Below are positions 17,904-26,241 of a DNA stretch of 64,000 nt, piece after piece. The number at the start of each line of letters is the position of its first letter. Position 1 is the stretch's first letter. Position numbers and translations under genes: made by a program. Source of the DNA: UBA964 sp031382085 (GTDB taxonomy: Bacteria > Pseudomonadota > Gammaproteobacteria > Steroidobacterales > Steroidobacteraceae); the NCBI GenBank assembly GCA_031382085.1, contig JANMYM010000014.1, forward strand, positions 1-64,000, read 5' to 3'. Under the pieces are notes generated by a model. That model made no database searches. It saw only the letters and a list, made by a program, of their open reading frames with translations, and was not told the DNA's origin.

Positions 17904-18122
17904 ATCCAGCACCATTCAGGTGACCTGATGAATTACACCAGTCTTGAAAGATATTTTATGTGGGCAATTTTTGCGTCGAAATCATCGCATCTGCCATTCG
18001 GTTGTAGGATGGCTCCTAGGAGTCGTCTTACGCACCATGCTCCACAGCGCCGACTTCCTGCGTGTCGCAATCGGGCGGAATAATAATATTGCCGTTTAGA
18101 ATCAAATCTCCAGGAGAAACTC
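17904..18122. promoter_or_regulatory. AT-richer intergenic region with two short palindromes
   Basis: It contains TCAGGT-g-ACCTGA at 17916-17928, immediately upstream of the tentative small gene, and a perfect 10-base palindrome CTCCTAGGAG at 18013-18022. Both could be operators, and CTAG-containing words appear uncommon in this sequence. The right end (18085-18122) is AT-rich and ends in a good ribosome-binding site for the next small gene. No promoter consensus is clear. Confidence 0.35.
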
Positions 18123-18200
18123 ATGGGAAAATATTTATTGGGCTGGGTGCTGGGCGTCCCGGTTGTCGTGCTGGTCATCATCTATCTGGTCATGAATTAG
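18123..18200 (+). CDS. 25-residue hydrophobic membrane peptide
   Basis: A complete short gene: ATG, 25 codons, TAG. The product starts MGKYLLGWVLGVPVVVLVII and ends YLVMN, a single transmembrane helix with one Lys near the N-terminus. The ribosome-binding site CCAGGAGAAACTC is ideal in sequence and distance. I recall similar tiny membrane proteins (MGK-LLGW-LGVPV pattern) in other proteobacteria but know no function. It sits just upstream of, and in line with, the CHRD protein gene (45-base gap), so the two may share a transcript. Confidence 0.75.
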   Translation: MGKYLLGWVLGVPVVVLVIIYLVMN

Positions 18201-18245
18201 CAGCGATCGCGATACGTTAGGCTTCTTTCAACAAAAGGATTTCAT

Positions 18246-18719
18246 ATGCATCAACTGACCCGCCGCGCGGCATCTGCCCGCGCCAGAACCATGTTTTTGA
18301 CCGCTGCTTCCTGCGCTATTACGAGTGTCACGCTGGCCGCCGCACCTGCTGCGCCCGCAACGATGCCAAAGATGCACGATTCGCACGTTGTCCTGATGGG
18401 CTCTCACGAGGTGCCGCCGGTCCATACCAAGGCATCGGCCACCAGTGCCATCGTTATCGGGACCGATTTGACGGTGCGGGGTACCGTCAAGACTGCGGGC
18501 ATCAAAGGGACAGCGGCCCACATTCATCTTGGTGCTGTCGGGACCAACGGACCGCCAGTCATCACCTTGGTGAAGACGTCCGCCACCCAATGGTCCGTGC
18601 CCGCGGGATCGTCAGTCACGCAAGCCCAATACGACAGCTACCTGCACGGCGATTTGTATGTCAACGTGCACAGCGCCGCACATCCCAGCGGAGAAATTCG
18701 CCTTCAACTAAGCAAGTGA
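18246..18719 (+). CDS. Exported CHRD-domain protein
   Basis: A 157-residue protein with an N-terminal signal region (RRAASARARTMFLTAAS followed by an Ala-rich cleavage area near residues 31-37) and one CHRD domain. CHRD markers are LMGSHEVPPV near the start, AAHIHLGAVGTNGP in the middle and LHGDLYVNVHSAAHPSGEIR at the end. CHRD domains were named from chordin; in bacteria the proteins are secreted and of unknown role, often stress- or metal-related given their several His residues. AAAGGA upstream supports the ATG at 18246. Confidence 0.88.
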   Translation: MHQLTRRAASARARTMFLTAASCAITSVTLAAAPAAPATMPKMHDSHVVLMGSHEVPPVHTKASATSAIVIGTDLTVRGTVKTAGIKGTAAHIHLGAVGTNGPPVITLVKTSATQWSVPAGSSVTQAQYDSYLHGDLYVNVHSAAHPSGEIRLQLSK

Positions 18720-18765
18720 GGGGTTGATCGCCTGGTAGGATTCGCGTCCGACCTGTGCAAAACAC

Positions 18766-19980
18766 TTGGGTCTGACCCGAAAGCGCCGCGTACGGACCGG
18801 CTCGCCCGTCTGGTCGAGCTATCCGCACGCGGCGCCAACCTGCGAACGGCTGCAGCAAAGTTTCAGGACGGACATTCTCGTGATCGGTGCGGGTATCAGT
18901 GGCTCGCTGGTTGCTCACGCCCTGGCTGCATCGGGGCATCGCGTGGCAGTCGTCGATCGACGTGGGCCATCGTTAGGATCGACCGCTGCCAGCACTGCAT
19001 TGCTGCAATTTGAAATAGATACACCGTTGTTGCATCTAAAGCAAAAAATCGGCGCGCGTCCCGCCGAGCGGGCATGGCTGCGCTCCAAGGCAGCACTCGA
19101 TTCATTGCACACTCTGATACGCAGGTCGCCATTGGCCGGAGCGGTCCGCGTGCGCAGTTCGGTGTATTTGGCAGGACCAATTTTGCCGGCCAAGGAAATG
19201 ATTCGCGAAGCCCACGCGCGACAACGCATCGGCTTGCCGAGCGTATACTTGACCCGCACGCAATTGCAAAAGCGCTTCCGTTTGTCGCGCACCGGCGCCA
19301 TTGCCAGTGAAGGCAATTTGGCGGCTGATCCAGTCGCCCTCGCACTGGGGCTTATGCGCCAGGCGCAACAGCTCGGCGCACGCCTTTATTGCCCGTATGA
19401 AATATCTGACGTGCAGGCGGGTCGGCGCTCCGTGTTAGTCAGCACAGCCGATGGTTTTGAAATTCAGGCGTGCAAACTTATTCTGTGCACAGGATATGAA
19501 TTACCAAAGATTGTCCCGACCGCGGGCCATCGCCTGGCATCCACCTGGGCAATCGCAACGCGAACGCAGCCTTCGCGACTGTGGCCTGAGCAGAGTTTTA
19601 TCTGGGAAGCAGCACAGCCCTATCTATATGTGCGCAGCACTCCCGACGGCCGGGTGCTGTGCGGAGGCGAGGATGAGGAGTTTGTCGACGAAGACCGTCG
19701 CGATGCAAACCTGATCAAAAAAGCAACGCTCCTCGCCAGCAAGCTGCAACAATTGTTGCCCGAGATCGATACTCGACCGGTTTTTCGATGGACCGGAACT
19801 TTTGGACAGAGCGCCACAGGCCTGCCGAGCATTGGCGCCATTCCTGGAAAGTCCAATTGTCTGGCCGCCCTGGGATACGGCGGCAACGGCATTACGTTTT
19901 CCATGCTCGCCGCACAATTACTGTCAGCAGCTATCGCCCACCGTAAGGACCCCGATGCCAGGTTGTTCGCTTTTCGTTAG
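18766..19980 (+). CDS. FAD-dependent oxidoreductase of the DAO family
   Basis: About 404 residues. A Rossmann FAD-binding motif starts near residue 36 (DILVIGAGISGSLVAHALA) and the DAO-type GSTAAST segment follows near residue 66. The C-terminal FAD motif is GYGGNGITFSMLAAQLL. The family oxidises amines such as glycine, D-amino acids or N-methylated amino acids; the substrate here is unknown. There is no signal peptide, so it is cytoplasmic. The first codon is uncertain (TTG at 18766 or somewhat upstream). Its TAG lies inside a CGTTAG word and overlaps the end of the convergent LuxR-type gene by four bases. Confidence 0.8.
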   Translation: MGLTRKRRVRTGSPVWSSYPHAAPTCERLQQSFRTDILVIGAGISGSLVAHALAASGHRVAVVDRRGPSLGSTAASTALLQFEIDTPLLHLKQKIGARPAERAWLRSKAALDSLHTLIRRSPLAGAVRVRSSVYLAGPILPAKEMIREAHARQRIGLPSVYLTRTQLQKRFRLSRTGAIASEGNLAADPVALALGLMRQAQQLGARLYCPYEISDVQAGRRSVLVSTADGFEIQACKLILCTGYELPKIVPTAGHRLASTWAIATRTQPSRLWPEQSFIWEAAQPYLYVRSTPDGRVLCGGEDEEFVDEDRRDANLIKKATLLASKLQQLLPEIDTRPVFRWTGTFGQSATGLPSIGAIPGKSNCLAALGYGGNGITFSMLAAQLLSAAIAHRKDPDARLFAFR

Positions 19981-20591
19981 CGAACTCCCGGACCTGTGGC
20001 CATGAGCGCCGTCAGTTGCGCAAACGTACCCACCTCGCATTTGCGAAAAACCTGGCGCAAATGCGTCTTCACGGTATTTCGTGACAACGACAGACGATTC
20101 GCAAGCTCTGCCAGCGACTTCACTGTGACCACCTGCGACGCAACGCGCGCTTCGCCCGGCGACAGACCGTACAGCGATGCGAGCGTCCTGGGCGAGATTT
20201 GCGCATCCTGCGGCTGCAGGTGCAGCGAGACCAAAAATGCGCCCGATTCGGCGGTCGAAGTGCGACGCAGCGGCTCGACGGCTGCGCGCGCGATAGTTGC
20301 ATGCGAGTCACTTAGAACCAGGAACTCCCGGTGCGAGGGTTCCGGCGCTTGATCGGCGTTTTGACTTAAATGCAAGGCTTTGCGAAATGCATTCTGGGTA
20401 CGTGGGTGAACGAAAGTCAGGGTGCCGCCATTGCCTGCGCCGCGTTGGCGCTTGGTCAGGAACTCTCGAGCCTGCCTGTTCACGTGCAGCACATGAGCGG
20501 TAGCATCGATCAGCACCACGCCATCCGTGACTCGATCAAGTGCGATTTCGAGCTGCATGCGCAGTGTGTCGTGAAACGTCGGGGCGCTCAT
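19977..20591 (-). CDS. LuxR-type transcription regulator with PAS-like sensor
   Basis: A 204-residue protein. ATG 20591 is used because AGGGA lies upstream; the open frame extends 60 codons further but with cysteine- and arginine-rich sequence that overlaps the next gene. Residues 12-115 resemble a PAS domain (VTDGVVLIDATAHVLHVNRQA). Residues about 140-200 are a LuxR/GerE helix-turn-helix with LYGLSPGEARVASQV and SLSRNTVKTHLRQVFRKCEV. It lacks a receiver domain, so it is a one-component regulator rather than a phospho-target. Only 13 bases separate it from the methyltransferase-like gene upstream, so they probably form one transcript. Confidence 0.88.
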   Translation of the reverse strand: MSAPTFHDTLRMQLEIALDRVTDGVVLIDATAHVLHVNRQAREFLTKRQRGAGNGGTLTFVHPRTQNAFRKALHLSQNADQAPEPSHREFLVLSDSHATIARAAVEPLRRTSTAESGAFLVSLHLQPQDAQISPRTLASLYGLSPGEARVASQVVTVKSLAELANRLSLSRNTVKTHLRQVFRKCEVGTFAQLTALMATGPGVR

Positions 20592-20604
20592 CGCTGTTCC
20601 CTGC

Positions 20605-21177
20605 CTAGTGTCGCCGTACATGCAAATATGCCAGATTGTTAGGAATGTCGCGCTGCACGCTGGCGGTAACGCCCTCGATATCGCGCACCAGCCGCAGCAA
20701 TTGTTCGGGCGTTCTGGCGCTGGGGCGCGCATTGGCGATTGATTGCGGCGACGCTGGGGTCGGCGACGCATTGAATGCGCAAAGGATCAGTTCGCCGCGC
20801 GGCCGTAACCAGGACATCAGGTTGTCCAACAGTATTTCGAGTGTCTCGTGCCCCAGGGTGCCCGGCACCATTGGCAGGTAGACCAGGCCACAATCGAAAA
20901 GACAGTACTCCCTGGCTATGATCCCGTGGACAGTCGCCCGAGACCTGGTGGTCGAGGCGACGCCAGAGCTGTCGGTTGGCGTGGGTCCAAACAGGCACAC
21001 GATGCCTGCGCCCCGATGCTCGCGGGTGCAGGCATCGATTTGCTTTGCCAGATAGCGATCCCGAGCCTGTAACGACGTAACGGTCTCGTCGAGCCCGGGC
21101 ATACCCCCCGGAACGGCTGTCGTGTTGCCCGACAAAGCATCTGCGAGGGGTAGCGCGGGTACAGAAGAAGCATCCAT
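20605..21177 (-). CDS. C-terminal methyltransferase-like fragment (PhcB-like)
   Basis: A 190-residue protein whose central segment (YCLFDCGLVYLPMVPGTLGH, then LLDNLMSWLRPRGELILCAF) matches the late beta-strands of class I SAM-dependent methyltransferases, in particular the wording of the PhcB-like group that makes 3-hydroxy fatty-acid methyl ester signals (normally DLIY-GLFDYL then L-PGG-LL). The glycine-rich SAM-binding motif I is missing, so the protein either is a remnant or has lost catalysis. Its coupling to a LuxR-type regulator is suggestive of signalling. Resemblance to PhcB is from memory and should be treated as a lead only. Confidence 0.5.
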   Translation of the reverse strand: MDASSVPALPLADALSGNTTAVPGGMPGLDETVTSLQARDRYLAKQIDACTREHRGAGIVCLFGPTPTDSSGVASTTRSRATVHGIIAREYCLFDCGLVYLPMVPGTLGHETLEILLDNLMSWLRPRGELILCAFNASPTPASPQSIANARPSARTPEQLLRLVRDIEGVTASVQRDIPNNLAYLHVRRH

Positions 21178-21325
21178 TACCCCTATATGTCTTCAGCCCG
21201 CCGCCTATACCACCTCGCCATGGATATTTTTTCGAAACAACCTCTCACCCGATCGGGTTAACGCGGCGCTTGGGCCCAGCCGTCTCGCCTACGATTGAGA
21301 TGGAATCGCTCCCAAGAGGTGTCCC

Positions 21326-21910
21326 GTGACCAGAACAAAAGCTTTGATTTGCATTCTCGGTTTTGGCTTCGTGATGTTTGTGCTGGACGTCTCCCGCCAG
21401 TACCTGTCCCCGACCACGCCGGTCCAGGCCTCCGCATTTGTCGGGACCGCGGTTGCGGCCGAGTCGGCGTGTCCGATCCCGCCCATCGAAGCGTTGGCGC
21501 GCGAATGGCGGGTCACTTCAGTGGGCTGTGCAACAGCGGCTTGCAAGGCAACCCACTTCTCGGTCGGCGACAAGCTGACATTCGCGCGGGACATTTCCGG
21601 GGCCAAGAATTTCAGCATCGCCGCCGAACCCTCCAAGCCCGGTGCCCGGCGCGCTCATTCCGAGGGCTACGAGTTACGGTCGGACGGCGTCGGCAACGCC
21701 ACCGGCCCCATCGTGTTAGACCACGATTCGCTGGATGGTACGCCGCTGCAGTTGCACTGGATGATCGTCAGGCTGCGATCCTATGACGCCGACGGATTCG
21801 GGCTGTGCAAATTGCATGCGCTGGCGGTTGTGTGCGAACAAGAGCCGGCCAAGGGCAGTGCCCGGTGTACGGATCAACAGCATGCCGGCGACATTCACCT
21901 CGACCCGTAG
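21326..21910 (+). CDS. Exported protein of unknown function
   Basis: A 194-residue protein starting at GTG 21326, with AAGAGGTG a few bases upstream. One N-terminal hydrophobic helix (LICILGFGFVMFVLDVS) acts as signal or anchor, followed by a mature part rich in paired cysteines (VGCATAACKATHF, GLCKLHALAVVCEQ), implying disulphides and a periplasmic location. No family is recognised. It is convergent with the trypsin-like protease gene, with only the adjoining stops between them (21908-21913), and may be unrelated. A role as inhibitor or substrate is possible but unsupported. Confidence 0.75.
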   Translation: MTRTKALICILGFGFVMFVLDVSRQYLSPTTPVQASAFVGTAVAAESACPIPPIEALAREWRVTSVGCATAACKATHFSVGDKLTFARDISGAKNFSIAAEPSKPGARRAHSEGYELRSDGVGNATGPIVLDHDSLDGTPLQLHWMIVRLRSYDADGFGLCKLHALAVVCEQEPAKGSARCTDQQHAGDIHLDP

Positions 21911-22927
21911 TCAGCTGATGCGCGACAGCGCGGCCGCAAAGCAGGTTGCTGGCACGGCCAATTGGCCGGCGATCCGCGAGTCGATTCGGTTCCCGACATA
22001 GCAACCCGAGCGCGCCGCAGGTTCAAAATCGCCTTCGTCTTTTTGACCCTGCACCACGATGCCGAGCAAGGCGTGGGTGATTGCGTCAAACACTGGCGAT
22101 CCGGAGTTGCCCGTAAAAGTATCGAGATCGCACCGCAACTCTGCGTTGTTCGCGCTCAGTACTGTCGCGCCGCCCGCGAGCTTGAGCGGCAGGCCACAGG
22201 GGAAGCCGAGCGTATAGACCCGGCGGCCGGGCTCGGCAGCAGCGATCGCCGGCGTCTTGCCCAGCGTCATGTGGTCCACGGCGTGCTCAAGCTCCAGCAC
22301 CACCCAGTCACCGGCGCCAGGCCCGCTGTTGCCGCCATTAGTAGCTGTCGCCCACGGATAGAGTTTGAGCCGGTATACGCAACGCGCGGGCAACAGGGTG
22401 GGACTGTCACAAGGCGAACGCGCCTGGTAGTCGAAGACGGCCAACTGCGTATCGTGCGAGAAATGCTCCCAGCCATGCCAGCACGTGAGTATGTGGCGCG
22501 GACTCAGCAGGTAGCCGCTGTAGCCGAAGGTGCCGACATATTCACCATGGCGCTCAACCACCGACGGCTGGCACCAGAAAGGTTCGCCGGGGCACAGGCT
22601 GTTAGCTGTGCCATAGTGCAGATGATGTAGCAGCACGCGGCCGTCAGCGGCGCGGCGCACAGCGCTGGCACCAATCAGATAACAACAACGTCGTGCATGC
22701 TCATGCAATGGCGCCGGCAGTCCGGCGGTGCAGAGTGGGTCTTTGCGATCATCGGTCGGCGGGAACCAGGCAGCCGGTTCAAATCGCGCTCCACGCTGCT
22801 CAAGCTCGAGGCGCAAGGTCGCGTCATCGATGAGCCGGAGGCGTCGGTGACGGCCGAGGCCTGCTTGTTCGCGACGCCAAAGCTCAGCGCGCAAGGCGGC
22901 ACTCGACAACGCATCGGCAGTTATCAT
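21911..22927 (-). CDS. Trypsin-like serine protease paired with the CHAT protein
   Basis: A 338-residue protein with an S1-type catalytic triad visible in order: His151 in LTCWHGWEHF, Asp207 in GAGDWVVLEL and Ser275 in FTGNSGSPVFD. Residues 1-65 form a charged helical N-terminal region, and about a dozen cysteines are spread over the protein. There is no signal peptide, which is unusual for the family and suggests a cytoplasmic enzyme. ATG 22927 begins two bases after the CHAT gene's stop and lies inside a purine-rich GAGGAATTTTGAGG, so translation is coupled to the CHAT gene. Trypsin-like proteases do accompany caspase-like proteins in some predicted conflict systems, but not in an arrangement I recognise exactly. 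Confidence 0.85.
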   Translation of the reverse strand: MITADALSSAALRAELWRREQAGLGRHRRLRLIDDATLRLELEQRGARFEPAAWFPPTDDRKDPLCTAGLPAPLHEHARRCCYLIGASAVRRAADGRVLLHHLHYGTANSLCPGEPFWCQPSVVERHGEYVGTFGYSGYLLSPRHILTCWHGWEHFSHDTQLAVFDYQARSPCDSPTLLPARCVYRLKLYPWATATNGGNSGPGAGDWVVLELEHAVDHMTLGKTPAIAAAEPGRRVYTLGFPCGLPLKLAGGATVLSANNAELRCDLDTFTGNSGSPVFDAITHALLGIVVQGQKDEGDFEPAARSGCYVGNRIDSRIAGQLAVPATCFAAALSRIS

Positions 22928-22929
22928 CC

Positions 22930-25900
22930 TCAAAATTCCTCGCTGACGAGCACAAATCCCGACCAGAAGAAGGGTTCCGCGAAACGCTCCGATTTTGCCA
23001 ACTTCGCCTGTGCAAAAGCGAGTGCGGCATCGGGGCGCAGGCGCTCGCGCAGCAGACCCCGATAGAACTGCGTCATGAATTCGACTGCGCCCGCGTCACT
23101 GACCGGCCAGAGGCTTGCGAGCACGCTCTGACTGCCGGCGCCCAGGAACGCGCGGCTCAGGTTCATCAAGCCCGGTGCATTTTTGGACGGATCCGCGGCG
23201 GTATCGCAGGCGCTCAGCACGACCAAAGGCGGTGGCCGGTCCATGCGCAGGATATCGCGTGACCGCAGCTCGCCGGACTGATAGCGGCCATTGGCGTCGA
23301 AGCGCGCCATGACGAGCGCCGCCAGTGCCGGCACGTCGGCATCGAGTGTGGCGTGAGTTGCAAGGTGCAAGACATCCACCGCGTCAGAATGCAGGTTCAA
23401 CACGGCGGACCGGGTCGCCGCGGCGCCGGTGCCGTGCAATACGATCGAATCGGCGCCGAGACTTGCGATAGCGTCCAGTTCAGCGCTGGTACCCCGCAGC
23501 CGCGCCAGATTCAGCATCGGCGGCAAATCGGCGTGCGTGACCGCGCCTTTCAAGCGCGCGTCGTCGGCACTGAAAATCGGGTCTCCTAACAACGCAATCC
23601 GCATCGGCGCCGACAACGGACCGGGAGCCGGCCGCGTCTGCGGCCGTTCGACGAGCGCGCGCAGTGATGCCAGTTCCGTCACCGATCGACCGGCGCCCTG
23701 CGCGAGCAGGGCCCAGGGCACTGCTCCGAGCGAGCCGTCCGGCATTACCCACCAACGGCGGTCCGATGTGCCGAGCACGTGCGTGGGGAACAAAGCATCC
23801 CGCAACGCCGTTAGCTGCTGGTCGATGGTCGCTCGCGACCTTAGTCGGGTCACTCGCTGCAACAGCTCGCCGACCAGGCGATCGATGACAGGTCGCGCGG
23901 GCAAGCGGCGCAGCTGCACGCGATCCCGCGTCAGTATCCACATCCAACTCTGTCTTGCGCCAAGGCGGAACACCAGCACAGCGCCGTCATCCGGTATGTC
24001 GCGGAGATGCAATTCCACATCACCCGGTGAATCGCCGGTGCGGAAGTCGGACCCAGCGGCGCTTGGAACCTGACTGGCAAGCCGCGACTGCAGCACGGCG
24101 ATCTCCTGTTGCAGGGTCAACATCGCAGCGCTGGGAGTCGCATTGCGCTCGGCAAGGTCCTGCAGGCGCTGACGTTTACCGGCGAGCGACTCGTACAGGG
24201 TTTCGATGGCCTGAGACGTGGGAACTATTTCAGTCCTGACAGGATCGCCGATCGACAATTCTGCGGCGCGATTTACTGCCCGCAGACCCTGCAGCATCAA
24301 AGTACGTGCGTTAACATTGTCGTGCCGCTGCGTCGCACGTTGCGAACTCTCTGCTAACAAGTCAATCTTCAAATCGTAGACATCCCGCAGTTGCGTACTG
24401 AGCGTCACGCGATTGTCCGGATTCACGGTGATCGCCCACAGCTGTTCAATTTGCGCGACCGCCGACTCGGACTCGCGCAGCGCCTGCCGAGGGTCGCCGC
24501 GCTGACGCGCCAGCAGTGCCTGCTCCTGCGTCGCGAGTATCCGATTTTCGCGGTCGCCACTGTCGCGCGCCAGTAGCGCGGCCCGCGCCGCGTCACGCTG
24601 CGCGTTGGCGAACCGGCCCGCGGTGCGGTGCAATCGTGCCCGGCCGATCAGCGCTTCTGTGATCGGTGCATTTTGCAGCGTCGATTGCGAGCGGATGACA
24701 CTCGAGTACAGTTCAAGTGCCTTGCCCGGCTGCGCGTCGTTTGCCAGCTGGTTCGCCAACGCGACCGTCAATCGCGCGCGTCGCATCGGAGTGGCTGTGA
24801 GACTCAAACTGGCGACTGCCTCGCGACGAATGCGCATCGCGGCTTGCATGTCGCGTACCGCTATGTAGGCATCGCCGAGACTGTTGAGCACCATGGCAAG
24901 CCGATCGCGGTCCTGAAGCGGCCGGGTCATGGCGAGCGCCTGGGTCAGATAGTTCACGGCCAACGTCGGCTGGCCGAGGCGCATGTGGGCAATGCCGAGA
25001 CCGGTCAGAGCCCTCGCTGCTAACGAGGTATCGCTGATCGAATTGGCGATATCCAGCGATTCCAGGTAACGCTGCAGCGCCAGTTCACTGCGACCAATCG
25101 CTTGCAATGTGGTGGCGCTGTTTTGCAGCACCGTTGCTCGCAGCTGCAGGTCCGATCCTGCCAGTAAGGGCAGCGCCAGTTCGAACGACGTTACCGCCTG
25201 GCGATACTCGCCCCGACTCGTGCGAATGGCCGCAATACTCGTCAGCGCGCGCAGTCGTTCGCTGGGCGCCTGTGCGGCGGAAAATTCATCGGCCGCCTGC
25301 TGGTAGGAAGCGACCGCCCGTTCATTGTCGCCCTGGGAGAATTCCCCCGCGCCCTGGTATCGCAGTACGCCGGCCGCACTCACGGGCTGTTGTTCGCGCA
25401 GAAACAGCGCGCGCGCTTGCGACAACGCGCGGTAAGCGGCTGGATAGTTGCTGGCAGATTGCTGACCTGCTCCCGCAAGCTCCAGTTGAGCGGCCCCCTC
25501 CAGCAACCGTGCGCCGGCGGTCGCCGCAGAATCGCCCAATACGTCGAAGTCTGCAGCAGCCCGCTGCGCCGCACGCAGAGCATCGCTCCAGCGCCCATCA
25601 TTGAAATAGCGCTGCCCTGCAAATCGCAACGCGGTGTCAGCCGCCATCCGCAAGTCACCCGCCCTGCGCCAGGTAACTTCCGCAGCCTGCAAATCAGCCC
25701 GTTTGTCGGGCGATCCCGGTCCGGCTTGATTCAGGCTCCGGAGTGCGCTGAGGTGATCGGGGGCGAGATCCACCGGTAATTTGAATATTTCCGCGCGGTA
25801 TCGCGCTGACTTCGCGGGTGCGGCGACCGCGCGGATAACGAGGCGCAGCGGCTCCGACCGGGTTGCGGTCCAGAACAAGTACTCCGGACCGATGCCCCGG

Positions 25901-26148
25901 GCGGGACTGGCCGCGGTCTGCAGCGTTCGCCTCTCGCCATCCAGCAGCGCCAGCGTTGCATCGAAATCGAGTTGTTCGACCCGCACCAGATAACTGGACC
26001 CTGCGACAGCATCGAACGGCACGTCGACACCAACTGCCCTTTCTAGACGAGCGGCCGAGAGTGCAATTCGCTCGCCGATTTCAGTCTTGTTCGCCCCGCC
26101 CTGGCAGCCACACAAACCGACTGCCAGTCCCAATGCCACGAGTTCCAC
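22930..26148 (-). CDS. CHAT-domain caspase-like protease with TPR repeats and PPC-like N-domain
   Basis: About 1072 residues if GTG 26148 is used. The order is: hydrophobic leader ending in a possible lipobox (VGLCGC), a PPC-like beta-sandwich at about residues 30-125 (SSYLVRVEQLDFDATLALLD, GPEYLFWTATRSEP), a long array of TPR helices (about 150-640, e.g. ALTGLGIAHMRLGQPTLAVNYL), a helical linker, and a C-terminal CHAT domain. The caspase-like dyad is His932 in LHLATHATLD and Cys981 in VVLSACDTA. The true start is uncertain: the open frame runs to 26712 but overlaps the sigma gene, and no ATG or good ribosome-binding site exists in 26149-26241. It is divergent from the sigma factor gene and followed two bases later by the trypsin-like protease. 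Confidence 0.88.
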   Translation of the reverse strand: MELVALGLAVGLCGCQGGANKTEIGERIALSAARLERAVGVDVPFDAVAGSSYLVRVEQLDFDATLALLDGERRTLQTAASPARGIGPEYLFWTATRSEPLRLVIRAVAAPAKSARYRAEIFKLPVDLAPDHLSALRSLNQAGPGSPDKRADLQAAEVTWRRAGDLRMAADTALRFAGQRYFNDGRWSDALRAAQRAAADFDVLGDSAATAGARLLEGAAQLELAGAGQQSASNYPAAYRALSQARALFLREQQPVSAAGVLRYQGAGEFSQGDNERAVASYQQAADEFSAAQAPSERLRALTSIAAIRTSRGEYRQAVTSFELALPLLAGSDLQLRATVLQNSATTLQAIGRSELALQRYLESLDIANSISDTSLAARALTGLGIAHMRLGQPTLAVNYLTQALAMTRPLQDRDRLAMVLNSLGDAYIAVRDMQAAMRIRREAVASLSLTATPMRRARLTVALANQLANDAQPGKALELYSSVIRSQSTLQNAPITEALIGRARLHRTAGRFANAQRDAARAALLARDSGDRENRILATQEQALLARQRGDPRQALRESESAVAQIEQLWAITVNPDNRVTLSTQLRDVYDLKIDLLAESSQRATQRHDNVNARTLMLQGLRAVNRAAELSIGDPVRTEIVPTSQAIETLYESLAGKRQRLQDLAERNATPSAAMLTLQQEIAVLQSRLASQVPSAAGSDFRTGDSPGDVELHLRDIPDDGAVLVFRLGARQSWMWILTRDRVQLRRLPARPVIDRLVGELLQRVTRLRSRATIDQQLTALRDALFPTHVLGTSDRRWWVMPDGSLGAVPWALLAQGAGRSVTELASLRALVERPQTRPAPGPLSAPMRIALLGDPIFSADDARLKGAVTHADLPPMLNLARLRGTSAELDAIASLGADSIVLHGTGAAATRSAVLNLHSDAVDVLHLATHATLDADVPALAALVMARFDANGRYQSGELRSRDILRMDRPPPLVVLSACDTAADPSKNAPGLMNLSRAFLGAGSQSVLASLWPVSDAGAVEFMTQFYRGLLRERLRPDAALAFAQAKLAKSERFAEPFFWSGFVLVSEEF

Positions 26149-26241
26149 GGCAGCAGCGGCACGGCCGTTGCGTAGCCGCGGTAACCACTCGCACAGGCTC
26201 GACAGGACGGATTTGCGACGCTTGGGCCTATAATCGATGGC
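26149..26241. promoter_or_regulatory. Compact divergent promoter of CHAT and sigma-factor genes
   Basis: At most 93 bases separate the two divergent genes. A perfect TATAAT lies at 26229-26234, only seven bases before the sigma gene's GTG (26242). If it is a -10 box, the sigma transcript would be leaderless or nearly so. No matching TTGACA-like -35 is present at the right spacing, so either the box is fortuitous or a different sigma factor, perhaps the encoded one, reads this promoter. Confidence 0.45.

Noticed and set aside
23429..24073. Open frames on the plus strand within the CHAT gene
   Set aside because: They are shadows of the TPR/CHAT coding sequence; the catalytic His and Cys codons confirm the minus-strand frame.
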